NCBI GenBank assembly: GCA_010405405.1
Contig: MU004245.1
Location: 499,256-563,255, forward strand
Direction: 5' to 3'
From: Microthyrium microscopicum
Lineage: Eukaryota > Ascomycota > Dothideomycetes > Microthyriales > Microthyriaceae
Length of the DNA stretch: 64,000 bases
Part shown: positions 22,020 through 35,910 of the stretch, in pieces
Position numbering within the stretch: the first letter of the stretch is position 1
Layout of the letters: the number at the start of each line of letters is the position of its first letter
Notes under the pieces: generated by a model
Database searches by the model: none
The model's input: the letters and a program-made list of their open reading frames with translations, nothing else
Told to the model about the DNA's origin: nothing
Position numbers and translations under genes: made by a program

Positions 22020-22991
22020 TTACACGGTCAGATTCGCCAAAGAAGAAGAAATATCTTTGGCTGAAGCTCCACCAAGCCATTGCCGAAGAATCGGCTGACA
22101 AGTGTTGCAGAAAAGATAACGAATCTTAACATCTTCATCTCTTCTCTTCGAACTGAAGAACTGATATGCTTCTGAAGAACGTCCACCATCGCAACCCCAA
22201 CAACGGTCATAAATTGACAGAGTCTTTTTGGAGAGTTGATTGGGGGTGCGCCCCCACAGATGTTGAGTCATTACCAAATTGGCCCATGCGAATGTCTCCT
22301 TATCACTACTGAATAGTTGCCAGCACCGAGAAGTCATCAGGTATGGAAGGTGAAGGACGCATGAGTCCACAATTCTCGCAAACAACTCAACCTGTAAGTC
22401 CGGGTTGAGACTTTGAAAGGCATATTGTATAGCCTCGACGAAGTGATAAATGGTGGGCCCATCGGAGGGTCCTCCAGACGATCGCAGAGATGGTAGTATA
22501 GACTTCCAACACAGACCGCCTGCAACTGATTGTGGAGCAAGTTTAGCATCAACGAAGCTTGTAAAGTGGCGCAAGATCTCCTTTTCTATCCAGGGGACTT
22601 GGAAGTAGTTGGCACGTTGGTAGAATCCTACCCAGAGTATGAATGGGTTTGCGTTAGGTCTTGACTTTAGGACAATTTCGAACTGAGGCAGGATGTCGTT
22701 TGGACCGCGGTACAGAACTTTTAAGATAGCTCCGACAATTTCTGGGTCCTGGTCTTGAAGAACAATCTCGTTGTTGATATCTTCCTACTCCAGATTAGCT
22801 TACGGTTGGGTTGATACTGTGAGAAGAAATACCTTCATTTTGCTCCGACATGTCGCATTGAAATATGCTGACTGTGGAGTAAGGATGGAACGATGAAGTC
22901 GCCAGCTTTTGGGGCCACACTTTACGGTGACGTCGCTATATGTGCCGTTGTCGAACAGAGGACCAAATGCGTGTTCAAAAGAGTCCGCCAT
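22020..22991 (-). CDS. BTB/POZ protein with CWxC-CxxC tail, paralogue 5
   Basis: Exons 22991-22833 and 22784-22020 give 307 aa. The BTB core reads YSDVTVKCGPKSWRLHRSIL then TPQSAYFNATCRSKMK, followed by the conserved phase-0 intron (48 nt). Exon 2 begins EDINNEIVLQDQDPEIVGAI and has VLYRGPND, FYQRANYFQVPWIEKEIL, HFVEAIQYAFQSL and LPYLMTSRCWQLFSSDKETF. The tail is C248-W-G-C251 and C279-x2-C282, then PILRQWL. Same family as its four neighbours; a dimerising adaptor role is inferred. Confidence 0.86.
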
Positions 22992-24047
22992 CTTGAGGTA
23001 CTAAAGGAAAAGTCGAAGGGAATAGCTGTGTTGGCGGGAATGGCTTGATCAGCTAAGAGTTGGGAAGTAGGGTGGGAGGCAGCAGTAAAAACCCCGAAGA
23101 GGAATTCACTACGTCAATTGCTGATGAAGAGCTTTTGCTTTGGATGACAGCTATATACTGCGAGACGGCGGTTGATGGAAACTTGAAGGGTGTACGTTTT
23201 GAAGGAAGGTGGTGTGATAAAAAAGTACAAACTTGTGTGGAGGCAACGGTTGTAGACCAGCAAGGCTTAGCTGTTTCAAAGCACCTCAATCACTAGGACA
23301 TAGCGTCTGATACCTCGAACGATCACCTGGTATAGTATCTGTTTATAGCAACCCATAGATCAAAAGAGACAAGCCAGGCGCTGGTAATATATACCGCGAG
23401 ACCCGCCACCACGCTTCTCGTGTAAACTGGATGTTCCCTTTCATCGTAACACTAAGCAGACAGACAATGGAGTGGCGGCAGAGTAGATAATGATGGCTCC
23501 ATCCTGATCAGTGACTGGTGATGTCCACAGAAGCCAGCGCCATGAACATATTGAACTTAACGAGCGGAGTTCATTACCACTTCTTTCAAGATGAAAAGAG
23601 TACATGGCTGATAGATTTTATAGATCTAGAAATTAGAAATGGCTACGTGACTACAACCATCCTCTCTTGTAAGCATGGTATCACTGCCAAATATCTCCAC
23701 AGATAATGATCCTAAAGCCGTAGCACACATGACAATTGATACAGAAAACTTATCAGATCTAAGGTAAAAGTACGACTGGGTTAAAACATGAATCGTAACA
23801 TGATTGTATTTGAGAGTAGAGTAACGATTACTCATATAGTCATCTTGACTTGCCATTTTCAAAGAACATATTTGTCAATCAGCAACGTAGAATCATGCGT
23901 CATATCGCATTTGCTATAATTATATCAAAGAACGAATACCGTGAACAAACAATGCCCACATGCCCTTGGAATCCAGAAAACCATCCAGCAACCCCGTCCA
24001 GCTTGTGGAAACTTCACGCGCCCAATCATACCACAATCTCTATCGCA
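22992..24047. other. Intergenic, promoter of BTB paralogue 5
   Basis: About 1.06 kb between paralogue 5 and the 3' end of the isoaspartate methyltransferase gene. It contains the second copy of the shared upstream element (23309-23328). Remaining frames are short and unconvincing. Confidence 0.4.
23309..23328 (+). promoter_or_regulatory. Shared BTB upstream element, copy B
   Basis: GATACCTCGAACGATCACCT, 318 bp upstream of the paralogue 5 start and in the same relative orientation as copy A at 21478. Confidence 0.45.
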
Positions 24048-24974
24048 TCATTCCCCTTGGCCACTAGACAGGGGTAACGGTGAGACAGGAGCATCAGTCA
24101 ACGGCACATATTGAACCCCAAACATCTTTTTTCTCTCCACCTGTCCATCCTCATCCTTGTCGACAATCCAAATATTCTGCTCGCCATTCTTCTCCTCTAT
24201 TGGAATGAACATCCTCCCACCATTCTTTAGCTGCTCCACCAACTCCTCTGGCCAACCCTTTGCCTAGAATATGTGAGCTTATTACTAGTAAAACTACGAA
24301 AAGACCAAATAATCCTGCTGTCCAGAACGTTTTATGCTAGCCATCGAGCACGATGGGAGATGTGAATGCCATTGTTCCACCAAACATCGTCAAGAAAATG
24401 TGAGTTTGAATGAGGGATTCTTACCGCAGCACCAACATGTATCGCATCATACCCATCACCATGCCTATCAGCCTCCCTGAACCCCTCCCGTCCATCCCGA
24501 CAAATAAACCTCACTCGTTTACTGCGCATTAGTTCTCTTCCAGCGTCACTTTTCCCCATGTTCAATTTCGCCTCGCGGGCGAGTTCCTCAATGTGCTCAA
24601 TGCCAATGACTTCGCCGTCCGGCTCAACGAGATTCGCAAGTACATGTGTTAGATAGCCCGATCCAGATCCAACGTCCAGAACGCGCCCATTGGGCTTGAG
24701 GACGGATAGCAGGGCTTCACAGGCGTGGGCATGCATGTGTGGAGCGGAGATTGTTGCGTGGTGGCCGACGTATTGGGGGGTGTCGGCGTATGGTTCCCGA
24801 GGAGCGTAATGGCCTCTGTCAACCTGCAAGGCTCGTCAGCAAGGAGGAAGAGGAAGGGCAGGAGAAGGGTACGTTGAGCATGGCATCTTTGACGCGGATG
24901 CTTTTGATGAGACCGTTGGAAAAGAGGTTTTCGATGAGGGCGGTGTTGGTGGCGCCGGATGATCGCCAGGCCAT
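24048..24974 (-). CDS. Protein-L-isoaspartate O-methyltransferase
   Basis: Exons 24974-24873, 24823-24425 and 24263-24048 give 238 aa, the usual PIMT length. The start MAWRSSGATNTALIENL is the standard eukaryotic PIMT N-terminus, and ATCACCATGG is a good start context. The pre-SAM motif DRGHYAPREPYADTP, SAM motif I (VLDVGSGSGYLTHVLA, residues about 80-95), post-I EVIGIEHIEEL, and the C-terminal KGWPEELVEQLKNGGRMFIP are all present. The enzyme transfers a methyl group from SAM to isoaspartyl residues in damaged proteins and so starts their repair, in the cytosol. The frame is open upstream to an ATG at 25172 (66 more residues), so a longer, possibly organelle-targeted form cannot be excluded. 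The second intron is 161 nt. Confidence 0.93.
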
Positions 24975-26340
24975 GGTGATACGGCGAGTGGAGAGAGGCC
25001 TGGAAAGGCGGATGAGATTCGAGATGGTCAGATTGGTGGTTTTGGGAGAATATAATGCTGTGATTGGGGAGCTATCAGTCGATTTGGAGCGCTTTTGAAG
25101 CACTTTATGCGTATCCGAGATAGAGTTCTGAGATTCGTCACTTCGGATCATTCCAGTAGATCTAGATGACATGAGATAAAACTAGAAGAAGACATGACGG
25201 CTGCCAAATAGAACGACTGAAGTTAGGAGCAATCGACCAATAGGAAGCAAGTGCAAAACGTCAGAGCCATGTGGCGACTGCCAAGCTGATCAACCCCGCA
25301 AAAAACGCGTCGCGAACGCGAAAAGTCGCGTCTTCTTTAATTCCGGTAACGCAGAGCAAAAGAGCTTGTGGTCCCCTCAACTTCCATGGTTCCCACGAGC
25401 GCTATTGATCAAGACGGTTATATTTTCCATTGCATTCGATGAATTGGGCAGGTCTAAACATCGTTCATGGCACTGAACGCACTCGATCGCGGAGTGTGTT
25501 GTGTAAGAGCCATCGAAGTCAGTGGGGACACGCGATTTATTTTGTCTAGTATCGACCGTCAAGAAAAATTCAATGCGATGTAAGAAAAATCTGCATGATA
25601 ATGTATATTCGCGTGATTTACCAACTACTCTTCAGCACTGTGCATTCATAGGGCCCAATCAGTCCATAATAGAACTCAAACCTTGGTGTTTCCCCATTTT
25701 CCATGCCTATCCTGTCCCGTTCCGTCCCAACCACCCGTTATTCCCAATCATCCAATCCATCACACATACATTTCAGCTTCCTTGACTCGTCCCACATCCC
25801 AACTAGTAACATCTGCCAATCCGTGGCGCAATGCATGAAACCTAGCCAGCCCAATAACTTTCAGGGCGCAAAAAAGGCGAGTAAGTGTAAAAAACAAAGA
25901 GTCATTAAACGGTGCGGAGCGTGCCCACTCGCAGGGACATTTGAAGGAGAAACAAGAGGTTCGGCGCAAACAAAAGAAGAGGTACTGTAGGTAAAGCGCG
26001 GGTGATATGGTTGGGGCGAAAAGGAAGAAGAGTGTGCGATAATTCCGTGCGGGCAATGCAAAGATTGCGGGATGATCAGCGATTCAGGAAATAGCTTGAA
26101 TACATGCCCCACAATCACTGAGCAGCTGAAAGGAAACAATGCCATGATTACAAATGCTAGAAAAACAGGAGTATTTCTGATCAAAGGAGTGACTAAGATG
26201 ACTCGCTAGAAGGTGTTGCGAGTGTTGCGTGGCCATCCGACGGGTCTGGGGTCGGTTAGCTGCATTGCATGCTCAAGGGCACGATGTCGTAAATTGGTGA
26301 AAGGTTCGTGAATTGCTGCTTTGAACGGCGGTGATGGCTA
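24975..26340. other. Intergenic 5' of the PIMT gene
   Basis: About 1.37 kb between the PIMT promoter and the 3' end of the Whi5/Nrm1-like gene. It has many short overlapping frames without domain signal. The only notable content is the CGCG cluster at 25305-25330. Confidence 0.4.
25305..25330. promoter_or_regulatory. MCB-like CGCG cluster
   Basis: Four CGCG cores lie within 26 bp, including a perfect MluI cell-cycle box (ACGCGT at 25305-25310) and CGCGAAAA. They are about 330 bp upstream of the PIMT start. In yeasts such sites bind MBF/SBF. Function here is inferred only. Confidence 0.4.
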
Positions 26341-27535
26341 TCATTGGGAAGAGACTAGCTCACCACCTAATTCCATACCGAGGCCCTTGACATCTGAGGT
26401 TGGACCTTGTGAAAGCTCGGGTGTGTTGCCATTAGAAGGCGGCATCATGTCAAAGTTGAGCCGGCGGCGAGCTTCTCGGGCAGCCAGCGGAGTCTTATTA
26501 GGACCCGGTGTGCGCCAGGCAGCTTGTGCAGGACTGGGAGTGACATTGAGGTAATCGGCAAAGTTGAAACCCATGCCAGGGGTTGTGGTGCCAAAGCCAA
26601 TATAGTTGCTTCCACCGCCCGGAGTCGAGAGCATGGAGGAAGGAAGCGGAGTCTTTTGAGGCGGCGTTGATGGAGGATTCATAACAACATTATTGCGGGA
26701 TTTGTTATTGCCCGGTACGGCGGGAGATGGAGAAGCGGCAAGAAACATTAGGAGGTCGGCGGCATCGTCATTTCGTGAGTTGTTGAATGGCTTATTTCTC
26801 ATTCTTGCTGAGCGAGCGACATCCGGAGAAGGAGTACGCGGAATTCTCGGCGGCGATGAGCGTATATGTCTTGTATTAGCTTGGAACGAGTGTAGTGGTA
26901 GATCTGAATCGTCGTCTTCTGAGTGTGATAAGGAGAGATTGTCATCGGGTACGGTTGCCTCTGTTACAAATGACAAAGGGGGTCCTTTTGAAAACGGGCC
27001 TGAATGTCCATGAAAGCCTGGTGATGACTCTGGAAGTCTATGGTTCTTCTTCCATGACCCTCTTGTCATCATTTTGCCCCTTTCATGTGTGCTTGATAGT
27101 GGCTGATTGAAGCTTGACCGGTGCTTTGACCTTTTTGAACTCCGACTGCTGCCGGAGCGAGGAAAATCGTCGGAGAACAGGGGAGCAGTCAATGGTGAAG
27201 AATCAATTCTTCTACCGTGATATAGTGCATCTCCAATGCTAGAGGAAGTGTCTGAAAGGGCATCGTTGCTCGAGCTTGTGGGTCGTTTTCGCTTCAATTC
27301 CTGCTCGATTCGGGGCTCGATGGTCTCGAGGGGTAAAGTACCCCAGCCGTTTTGTATTTTGACAGTTGCCAAAGCCAGACGATTTTGTAGTGTTCTCGTC
27401 ATCTGTTTCACGGAATAGATCAGTAAGGGTGCTCGAACTGCTGCAAGATCTGCTTACCTTGGATACGGCAGCCCGTCTGAGAACCTTGCTGGCCGCAACC
27501 TCTGCAGGTCGCTCCTGCAAGTCGGAGGAAGCCAT
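26341..27535 (-). CDS. Whi5/Nrm1-family G1/S transcriptional repressor
   Basis: Exons 27535-27458 and 27402-26341 give 379 aa. The join produces LRRAAVSK then MTRTLQNRLALATVKIQNGW (about residues 27-46). That is the conserved Whi5-like motif by which Nrm1 and Whi5 bind MBF or SBF. The rest is low-complexity and rich in Ser-Pro and Thr-Pro sites (SSPPRIPRTPSPDVAR, STPPQKTPLPSS, NVTPSPAQAAWRTPGPNKTP), as expected for a CDK-regulated repressor, with DAADLLMFLAASPSPA near residue 240 also typical of filamentous homologues. It acts in the nucleus to shut off G1/S genes. Whether it is the Whi5 or Nrm1 type cannot be decided from the sequence. Confidence 0.82.
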
Positions 27536-28886
27536 GTTCTGTAAGGAGCGTATTCCAGAGTGAGTTGAACGACGTCTGGTAAGGCAAAAGAAGGACAGAA
27601 GCAGCAGAAGAAGCTGAACAGGGCTGAGACTGAGCGAAGAGGTTGGAGGAAGCAATCTGGGCCGATGAATAATAGCACGGACCTTTGTCGTCGTTGGCTG
27701 TCTGGGTGTTGGCAAGGGTGCGATCAACCAAGGAATGAATTGGCGCCACCGGTGAATGAGTCGGGTTTCCAGGTCAATGTGTTGCAAGCTGCAACTCGGA
27801 GGGCAAACTCGAGAATAAATGATTGTAGGCAACTACTTGGAGAAAAGGAGCTGAATTGGCATAAATTGCCAGTTATCGCATTTGCAACTGGGAAAATCAA
27901 GGCCATGCACCAAAAGAGCGGCTACTGATGGTGGAGTTGGGGCTTGATTGGCTCTCGTTGTCTGCCTTAGCAACGACTTAAGCTTCCTGAACTGGTTAGT
28001 TCTGAGATTGCGCAACCTTGAAAGTACGAGCCGATGGGAATGAATGGCACCAGCATAAGTCGAAACACTTTGAAAGCTGCACAATGACTAGGCGATTCGT
28101 CTGGTGAGGAGTTGTATCGTCAAGTCCATCCGTCGTAGTCTTGGAGAATAGTCGAAGTAAAAAGCGGCAAGCGGCGTTCAAAGGCCATGCGCTGCACAGG
28201 GCAAATGCAGACCAATTTGTTAATTCGACCAATCAGAATTTGAACTAATTGCGGAAAGAAGCAAAACCATCATGAATCAGTGATTGACAAGATGGAGACG
28301 ATATCAAAGCAGCTGAAGTAAGATCTGATGGAATTAAGAGATAAGAGGGTTTGGATTGATCTAGCAATGAGTTTGGAAGGTACGATGCTCGGTAAGAGCA
28401 GCGCCTTCCTCCAGTCTCAACAGGAAGCAGCGACCATCTTGCTATCCCCTACTGCAATGGGCATCTATGTACTACCCATTGCAATTTGCGCCCGCTCAGG
28501 TTGCCATTGCTAATGTTTACGCCTAACTGGTATTGACAAGTCCTCTTGATGGCGCATACAGTCGGTGATGATAGCAACACGTCTCCGCGGTTTTTGTCCT
28601 ACAGCGAACCAGCAATTACAAGCAACTGGGCTATGAGCATAGTATTCTCCCTCTTCTGTACTCATTCTTATAGCCTAATGACGGTCTTCCAGTCTTTGCG
28701 ACCTATGGAGCCACCTATGCTCTGTCCTGTCTGACTTCCGACCATTGCAGCAACTAGCAGCTCATACAGCAATACCATGCCAAGTTTTCTGCCAGTGTCT
28801 TGACGGGATGAAGATTTGCCGAAGGTTGATTACAGCTTTCGTTGAAATATACTGCAGCTCTGAGTACAGCGTAAGAGCGACGGCGT
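27536..28886. other. Intergenic 5' of the Whi5/Nrm1-like gene
   Basis: About 1.35 kb containing the promoter and 5' UTR of the Whi5/Nrm1-like gene and the 3' end of BUD20. A 197-codon minus frame overlaps exon 1 and is just its upstream extension. No other feature seen. Confidence 0.4.
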
Positions 28887-29288
28887 TCAGGTTTCCATTT
28901 CCATGGCGGTTTGTTGGGCCATTCGCTTGCCATTGTCTACTCCTAGACCAATAGCTGCCTCGGCCTCCTTCTGTGTATGTGGTTCCTCTTTAAGTTGCTT
29001 CACCCTAACTTGTTGTTAGTTGTCATCTTCTACAGAAGAAGAGTCTCAAACATACCGTCTCTTGTGGTTTGAACCTTTCTTATGGCCTTCGAAATTGGAT
29101 TCCATATCGAACCACTTGGAGCATTCGGTGCAATACCACTTTCCAAGTCCTGGCAAATCTTCAGAGTTCTTGGTGTCGGTGTATCGCTCTAGATGGCGGG
29201 GAGAGTCGAGGTCTGCATGGATTTGATCGAGATCGCGAGTATGGCGACGAGTCTTTTTCTTTGACTTTGCTCCTCTAATGGCCGGCAT
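28887..29288 (-). CDS. Bud20/ZNF593-type zinc finger protein
   Basis: Exons 29288-29056 and 29004-28887 give 116 aa. The N-terminus MPAIRGAKSKKKTRRHTRDL is the basic family start. A U1-like C2H2 finger (WYCTECSKWFDMESNFEGH, continuing to the second His in GSNHKRR) spans about residues 50-76. The second exon gives VKQLKEEPHTQKEAEAAIGL, the conserved tail. Bud20 is a shuttling factor that binds pre-60S ribosomes and helps their nuclear export. The acceptor (TTAG at 29005) was chosen because it alone restores HKRRVKQLKEE. An upstream in-frame ATG at 29375 is unlikely to be used. Confidence 0.92.
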
Positions 29289-29939
29289 GATGAATGGTCG
29301 CAATGGATGAAGACGGAGCGATAACGGCGGAGGAAGAGAATGCGATGGTAGTCTGACAGTATTTTGGCACCGCAATATACGCGGGTTGACAATTCCTAGT
29401 GGAGTTTCGATGAAAATATTTAGAGTGGAGGCACTTTTTTTATTTAGGCCTAGTGGGGACTGCCAAGACCTACATAGCCAATCAACGTGCAGATAACTCT
29501 AATGCATTGTGATTGCATAAGTATTTTACCACGGGTTTCGGCAAGCGTTGGCCAGCATGTGTGTCGTATTTTGTCGTCACCCCCAGAAATAGAGTCATAA
29601 AGTGGTCTGGAGACATGCTCCAAGCTCCAACATATACCTGTATTTGGTCTGGAGATGCTGTAAATATGGTCTGCAGGCTCAAAAAAATTGAAAACCGAGG
29701 TTTGGAGAGAGGGAATAAACCCGGAAAAAGTAGCCATTTGCTCCATCGGCTCGCTCCCTTTAGCCGAATGTAGAACCCAGTACCCTGGCCCACTCTGTTT
29801 CCCGCCAGCCAATGCAAGCTTAGTCTTCTGATAACCCTCACGGCCTCGTCTTGCTCTTAATCTGCTTTTCCCCAAAACAACCCTCTCCTCCCAAACAAAA
29901 AATCTCCACTCTCTCCTCTCACCATAGTCTGCCCCGATC
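29289..29939. promoter_or_regulatory. Divergent BUD20/aconitase promoter
   Basis: About 650 bp between BUD20 (minus) and aconitase (plus). The last 90 bases before 29940 are a strong pyrimidine tract (ccctctcctcccaaacaaaa...), typical of highly expressed fungal genes. A 200-codon minus frame crossing into the aconitase 5' end looks fortuitous. Confidence 0.5.
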
Positions 29940-32776
<2,837 letters not shown>

Positions 32777-33464
32777 ATTGTTTATGCAAAGTTATTCCCC
32801 TAGTCTCGTGTTTGCATGATGAGCGTAGATGGTAGATTGGCAACTGAAGCCCCGAAGATGATGTTCAGCAAAGAGTATTGGTGGTCTACGAGGGGCCGGA
32901 GGTAGGTCTTTTCGTTGCTGGGATCTTGGTTGCTTTTTATAGGGTTGTAGGTTGTTTCAATATGAGCTTATCTTCTTTAAAACCATCTGTTAATTTGTTC
33001 ATATGATGAGTGCTTTGATATCTGGCAAATCATCCGCTGCTATGCTCCCTACACTCCCGTGCTTATGTTGTTATTTACACACCTAACAAGCATCGACTTG
33101 ATATAAGCATGTATTCTAGATGAGAAACTGCAATGTTGGGTATATCATTTCGACTATTCCTGCTCTTGATGCTTCAAACTAGTATACAAAATAGAAGCTA
33201 CGCTTGCTCACAATTGCTAAAAGGTGGAAAATATACATGATAGGTAAACTTTCCTGATTTCAACCTGAGAACAACACTATAAACGCCGTCGCCAAAAACA
33301 AGGATTCGATCACGGGGGTATGATACTTTCTGAAGAAACACAAAGAACAAAATTCAAAACTGCGCGTCAGCCGGCCTTTCCCTTCCATATCCTCTTTCAA
33401 TGGACATAGTCTTTCTTTTTCACGGACCTTGTGTGTAGATATTCATTTGATCTGAAGAGATTTC
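32777..33464. other. Intergenic, convergent 3' regions
   Basis: Tail-to-tail gap of about 690 bp between aconitase and the Ras-like gene; presumably both 3' UTRs. Nothing else seen. Confidence 0.4.
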
Positions 33465-34330
33465 CTACCAGCACTTGAGCCGTCGCCACCAACTGGGCTG
33501 ATTCGCGCGCGACCGTGCTGCCAGCTTGGCGGCTGTGATCGAGGTTACCGGCTTCTCTGTGAGTGGTGGTAGGGGTTGTGTATGCGTTGCCTGGGCCATT
33601 GATGCATCGCCGCCGGCGTGGATGCGGCGAGCTTCTACGACGCGGCGTACTAGAACTAATCATCTCATCAATTTCATTATTCCAAAAACGAAGGCTGGTT
33701 CCTCAGTTCCCTCGGGAGCAACTTACGAGCAAATGTCTCCTCAATATTCACCATATCCCTCGCACTAGTCTCCATAAACCCACACCCTCTCGCCCTTGCC
33801 CACTCCAACCCCTGCACACTCCTTACCACCCGCTGACTCTGCAAATCACACTTGTTGCCCGCGACGAGCTTGACGGGCGCGACGGCGGATGCGTCGGCGC
33901 GTGTATCTTCTTCCATGGCGATCATGTCGTGGAAGTATGTGAGGGCGTCCAGGGAGGCGGAGTTGGTAATGTCGTAGACGAGGAGGAAGGCATCGGAGCG
34001 GAGGTTTGAGGCGGCCCAGAGGGAGCGGTATTCTTCTTGGCCGGCGGTGTCGGTTAGTTGCAGGTGGTAGGCTTGGCCGTCGATGGTGCGGGTTACGGAG
34101 TAGGAGTCTTCGATTGTTGGGTCATATCTGGGGATTGTTAGGTCATTGTGGTGGGTGGGAAGGGTGGATGGCTTACTCGGAGGTCCATTGACTGCGGACT
34201 AGACGGAGTGTGATGGATGATTTACCTGTAGTATTTTAGCATGAGTTTGGTGGTGTTTAGGGGGAGGTCATGTCTTACCGCAGCCGCCGTCACCGCATAC
34301 TGTTATAGATATTCTGTTGTCGAGATCCAT
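33465..34330 (-). CDS. Ras-like small GTPase without a CAAX box
   Basis: Exons 34330-34279, 34225-34177, 34127-33727 and 33655-33465 give 230 aa with matching phases. All G motifs are present: P-loop GDGGCGKSS (13-21), switch I YDPTIED (35-41), DTAGQEEYR, NKCDL and ETSAR. The Ras effector-like switch I and overall similarity place it in the Ras/Rap branch rather than Rab or Rho. There is a six-residue insertion-like stretch after the alpha-3 region (EEDTRADASAVAP). The C-terminal tail is long, basic and proline-rich and ends RRLKCW, so a single cysteine sits two residues from the end and no CAAX motif is encoded. How it reaches a membrane is therefore unclear. Confidence 0.85.
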
Positions 34331-35910
34331 TGCGAGCGTTTAGGTATTCGCGGGGTATGTGAGTATTGTCTGAGTGTTGTGTCTTTCCAGAACAGTTACT
34401 TCAAGACTTGTGTCACCCCGGACGGACTGAATCAGAATAGTGGTGTTTTGAAGGGATAGCAGTAAAGGGGGGAGTTGCTCGAGCTATAATAGGTAGTACA
34501 GGGTTGCCGGTTTCAGTCAGGCAATGCGAGATCTGTTTTAGGAAACAGAAAACGGTGTAACGGGCAGCAGACTGGGTGTGGTTGGGTTGTTTCTCGTCGG
34601 CCAACAGAGGAGCAAATCTGTGCCAAGAATGAGATCGGGGGCGTGTGGTTGGTGTGGGGAAGGATTCAAGGGTCCAATGCGCCGGTTTGTATGGAGGAGA
34701 TCTGATCAATTATACAGATGAAGGAAAGAGGTAGACAATGTAATGCAGTGGTTATGATAGGATGGCAAAAAAGAAGGGATAATGGTGGAAGAGAAGGAGA
34801 AGGTGTTATATCACGCCTCTTCGGCCCGTTTGTGCTTTGTATACCTTTTCCCCGTTACGTCCGTGTGAATTGTGACGATCACGGTGAACATGTTCAAAGA
34901 AAGAATTAGCGGCTAAAGTAACTAAATATTTCTCACTTGTTTAACATCGGGAACTACAGTGATCGTAAAAATTCCGTTGCTAGTATTCAATTGTTTCAAG
35001 TCGGCTATTCACGCCTTCCTCTTGACCTTTCATTTTGATGCCTTCGTCCCTCTCATTTCTCCCAAAACAGCTCACGTTAGGCCCCGCAGATCATCGGGAA
35101 CAGGAAAAGGCAAGGATTCCGCTTGATAATCTTGGAAAATAGCTCCTAGAGCCACCCCCCTTTTCTCACTCTTTTCAACTGCAGAAGATGCACATTGTGA
35201 TGCTTCTGGCCATTCACAACCCAAGCTTTTACGCCAGTGCTTGTTTGGGACAAGTAGCCGGTAATATGACAGGGAGTATCCGCCATCCCGGAATCCGGAT
35301 ATCTTCTCCTACTTCTTATCATCTTCATCTTTGAGCTTGATATCTTTACCTATCATCTTTTTAGTCATCGATTCCTTGTGTAGAATGTGTTCGTGTTGGC
35401 GTTCGAGGAGGTTTTCATGAATCATACCCAATCCATCCTCCATCTCCACTTGCAATACATGCATAATCCAAACCTTAAACTAACCTCAACCAACAGTCGC
35501 TGGAGAGTTTACGACAGCTGTCACGGCACTTGATGGAATTGTATATGGACTCTAGATCATTTTTGACAGCCTTTCAACACTCGGATTAACAGATGAAAGA
35601 GCTTGATCCCGAGACGAAGCTTTATTTTCTCACCAAATCCGGACATCATGCTCAGAATAGCCAACCAAGATAAGGCCGCCAGACTATGACCTCTCGACCA
35701 CTAGTCCTTTCGATAGCGATTTATGTACCCGCACTCTGGTCAAGAGTCTTCAACCTCAATTGCAGTTCCCCAAGCGAGTACGAAGATGACATCCCCTGCT
35801 TCATGTCTATATGATGAATCTTTCATAAACGTAAACAAACATTATGTTCGCACGAGATAATACATGTTTGGAAAGGGACTTGTTTTGCACTTTCATGATA
35901 TTGAGAACTA
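34331..35910. other. Intergenic 5' of the Ras-like gene
   Basis: About 1.58 kb between the Ras-like gene and the 3' end of the secreted-protein gene. It should hold the Ras promoter. Scattered frames of 60-98 codons show no protein character. No RNA gene or repeat recognised. Confidence 0.4.
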
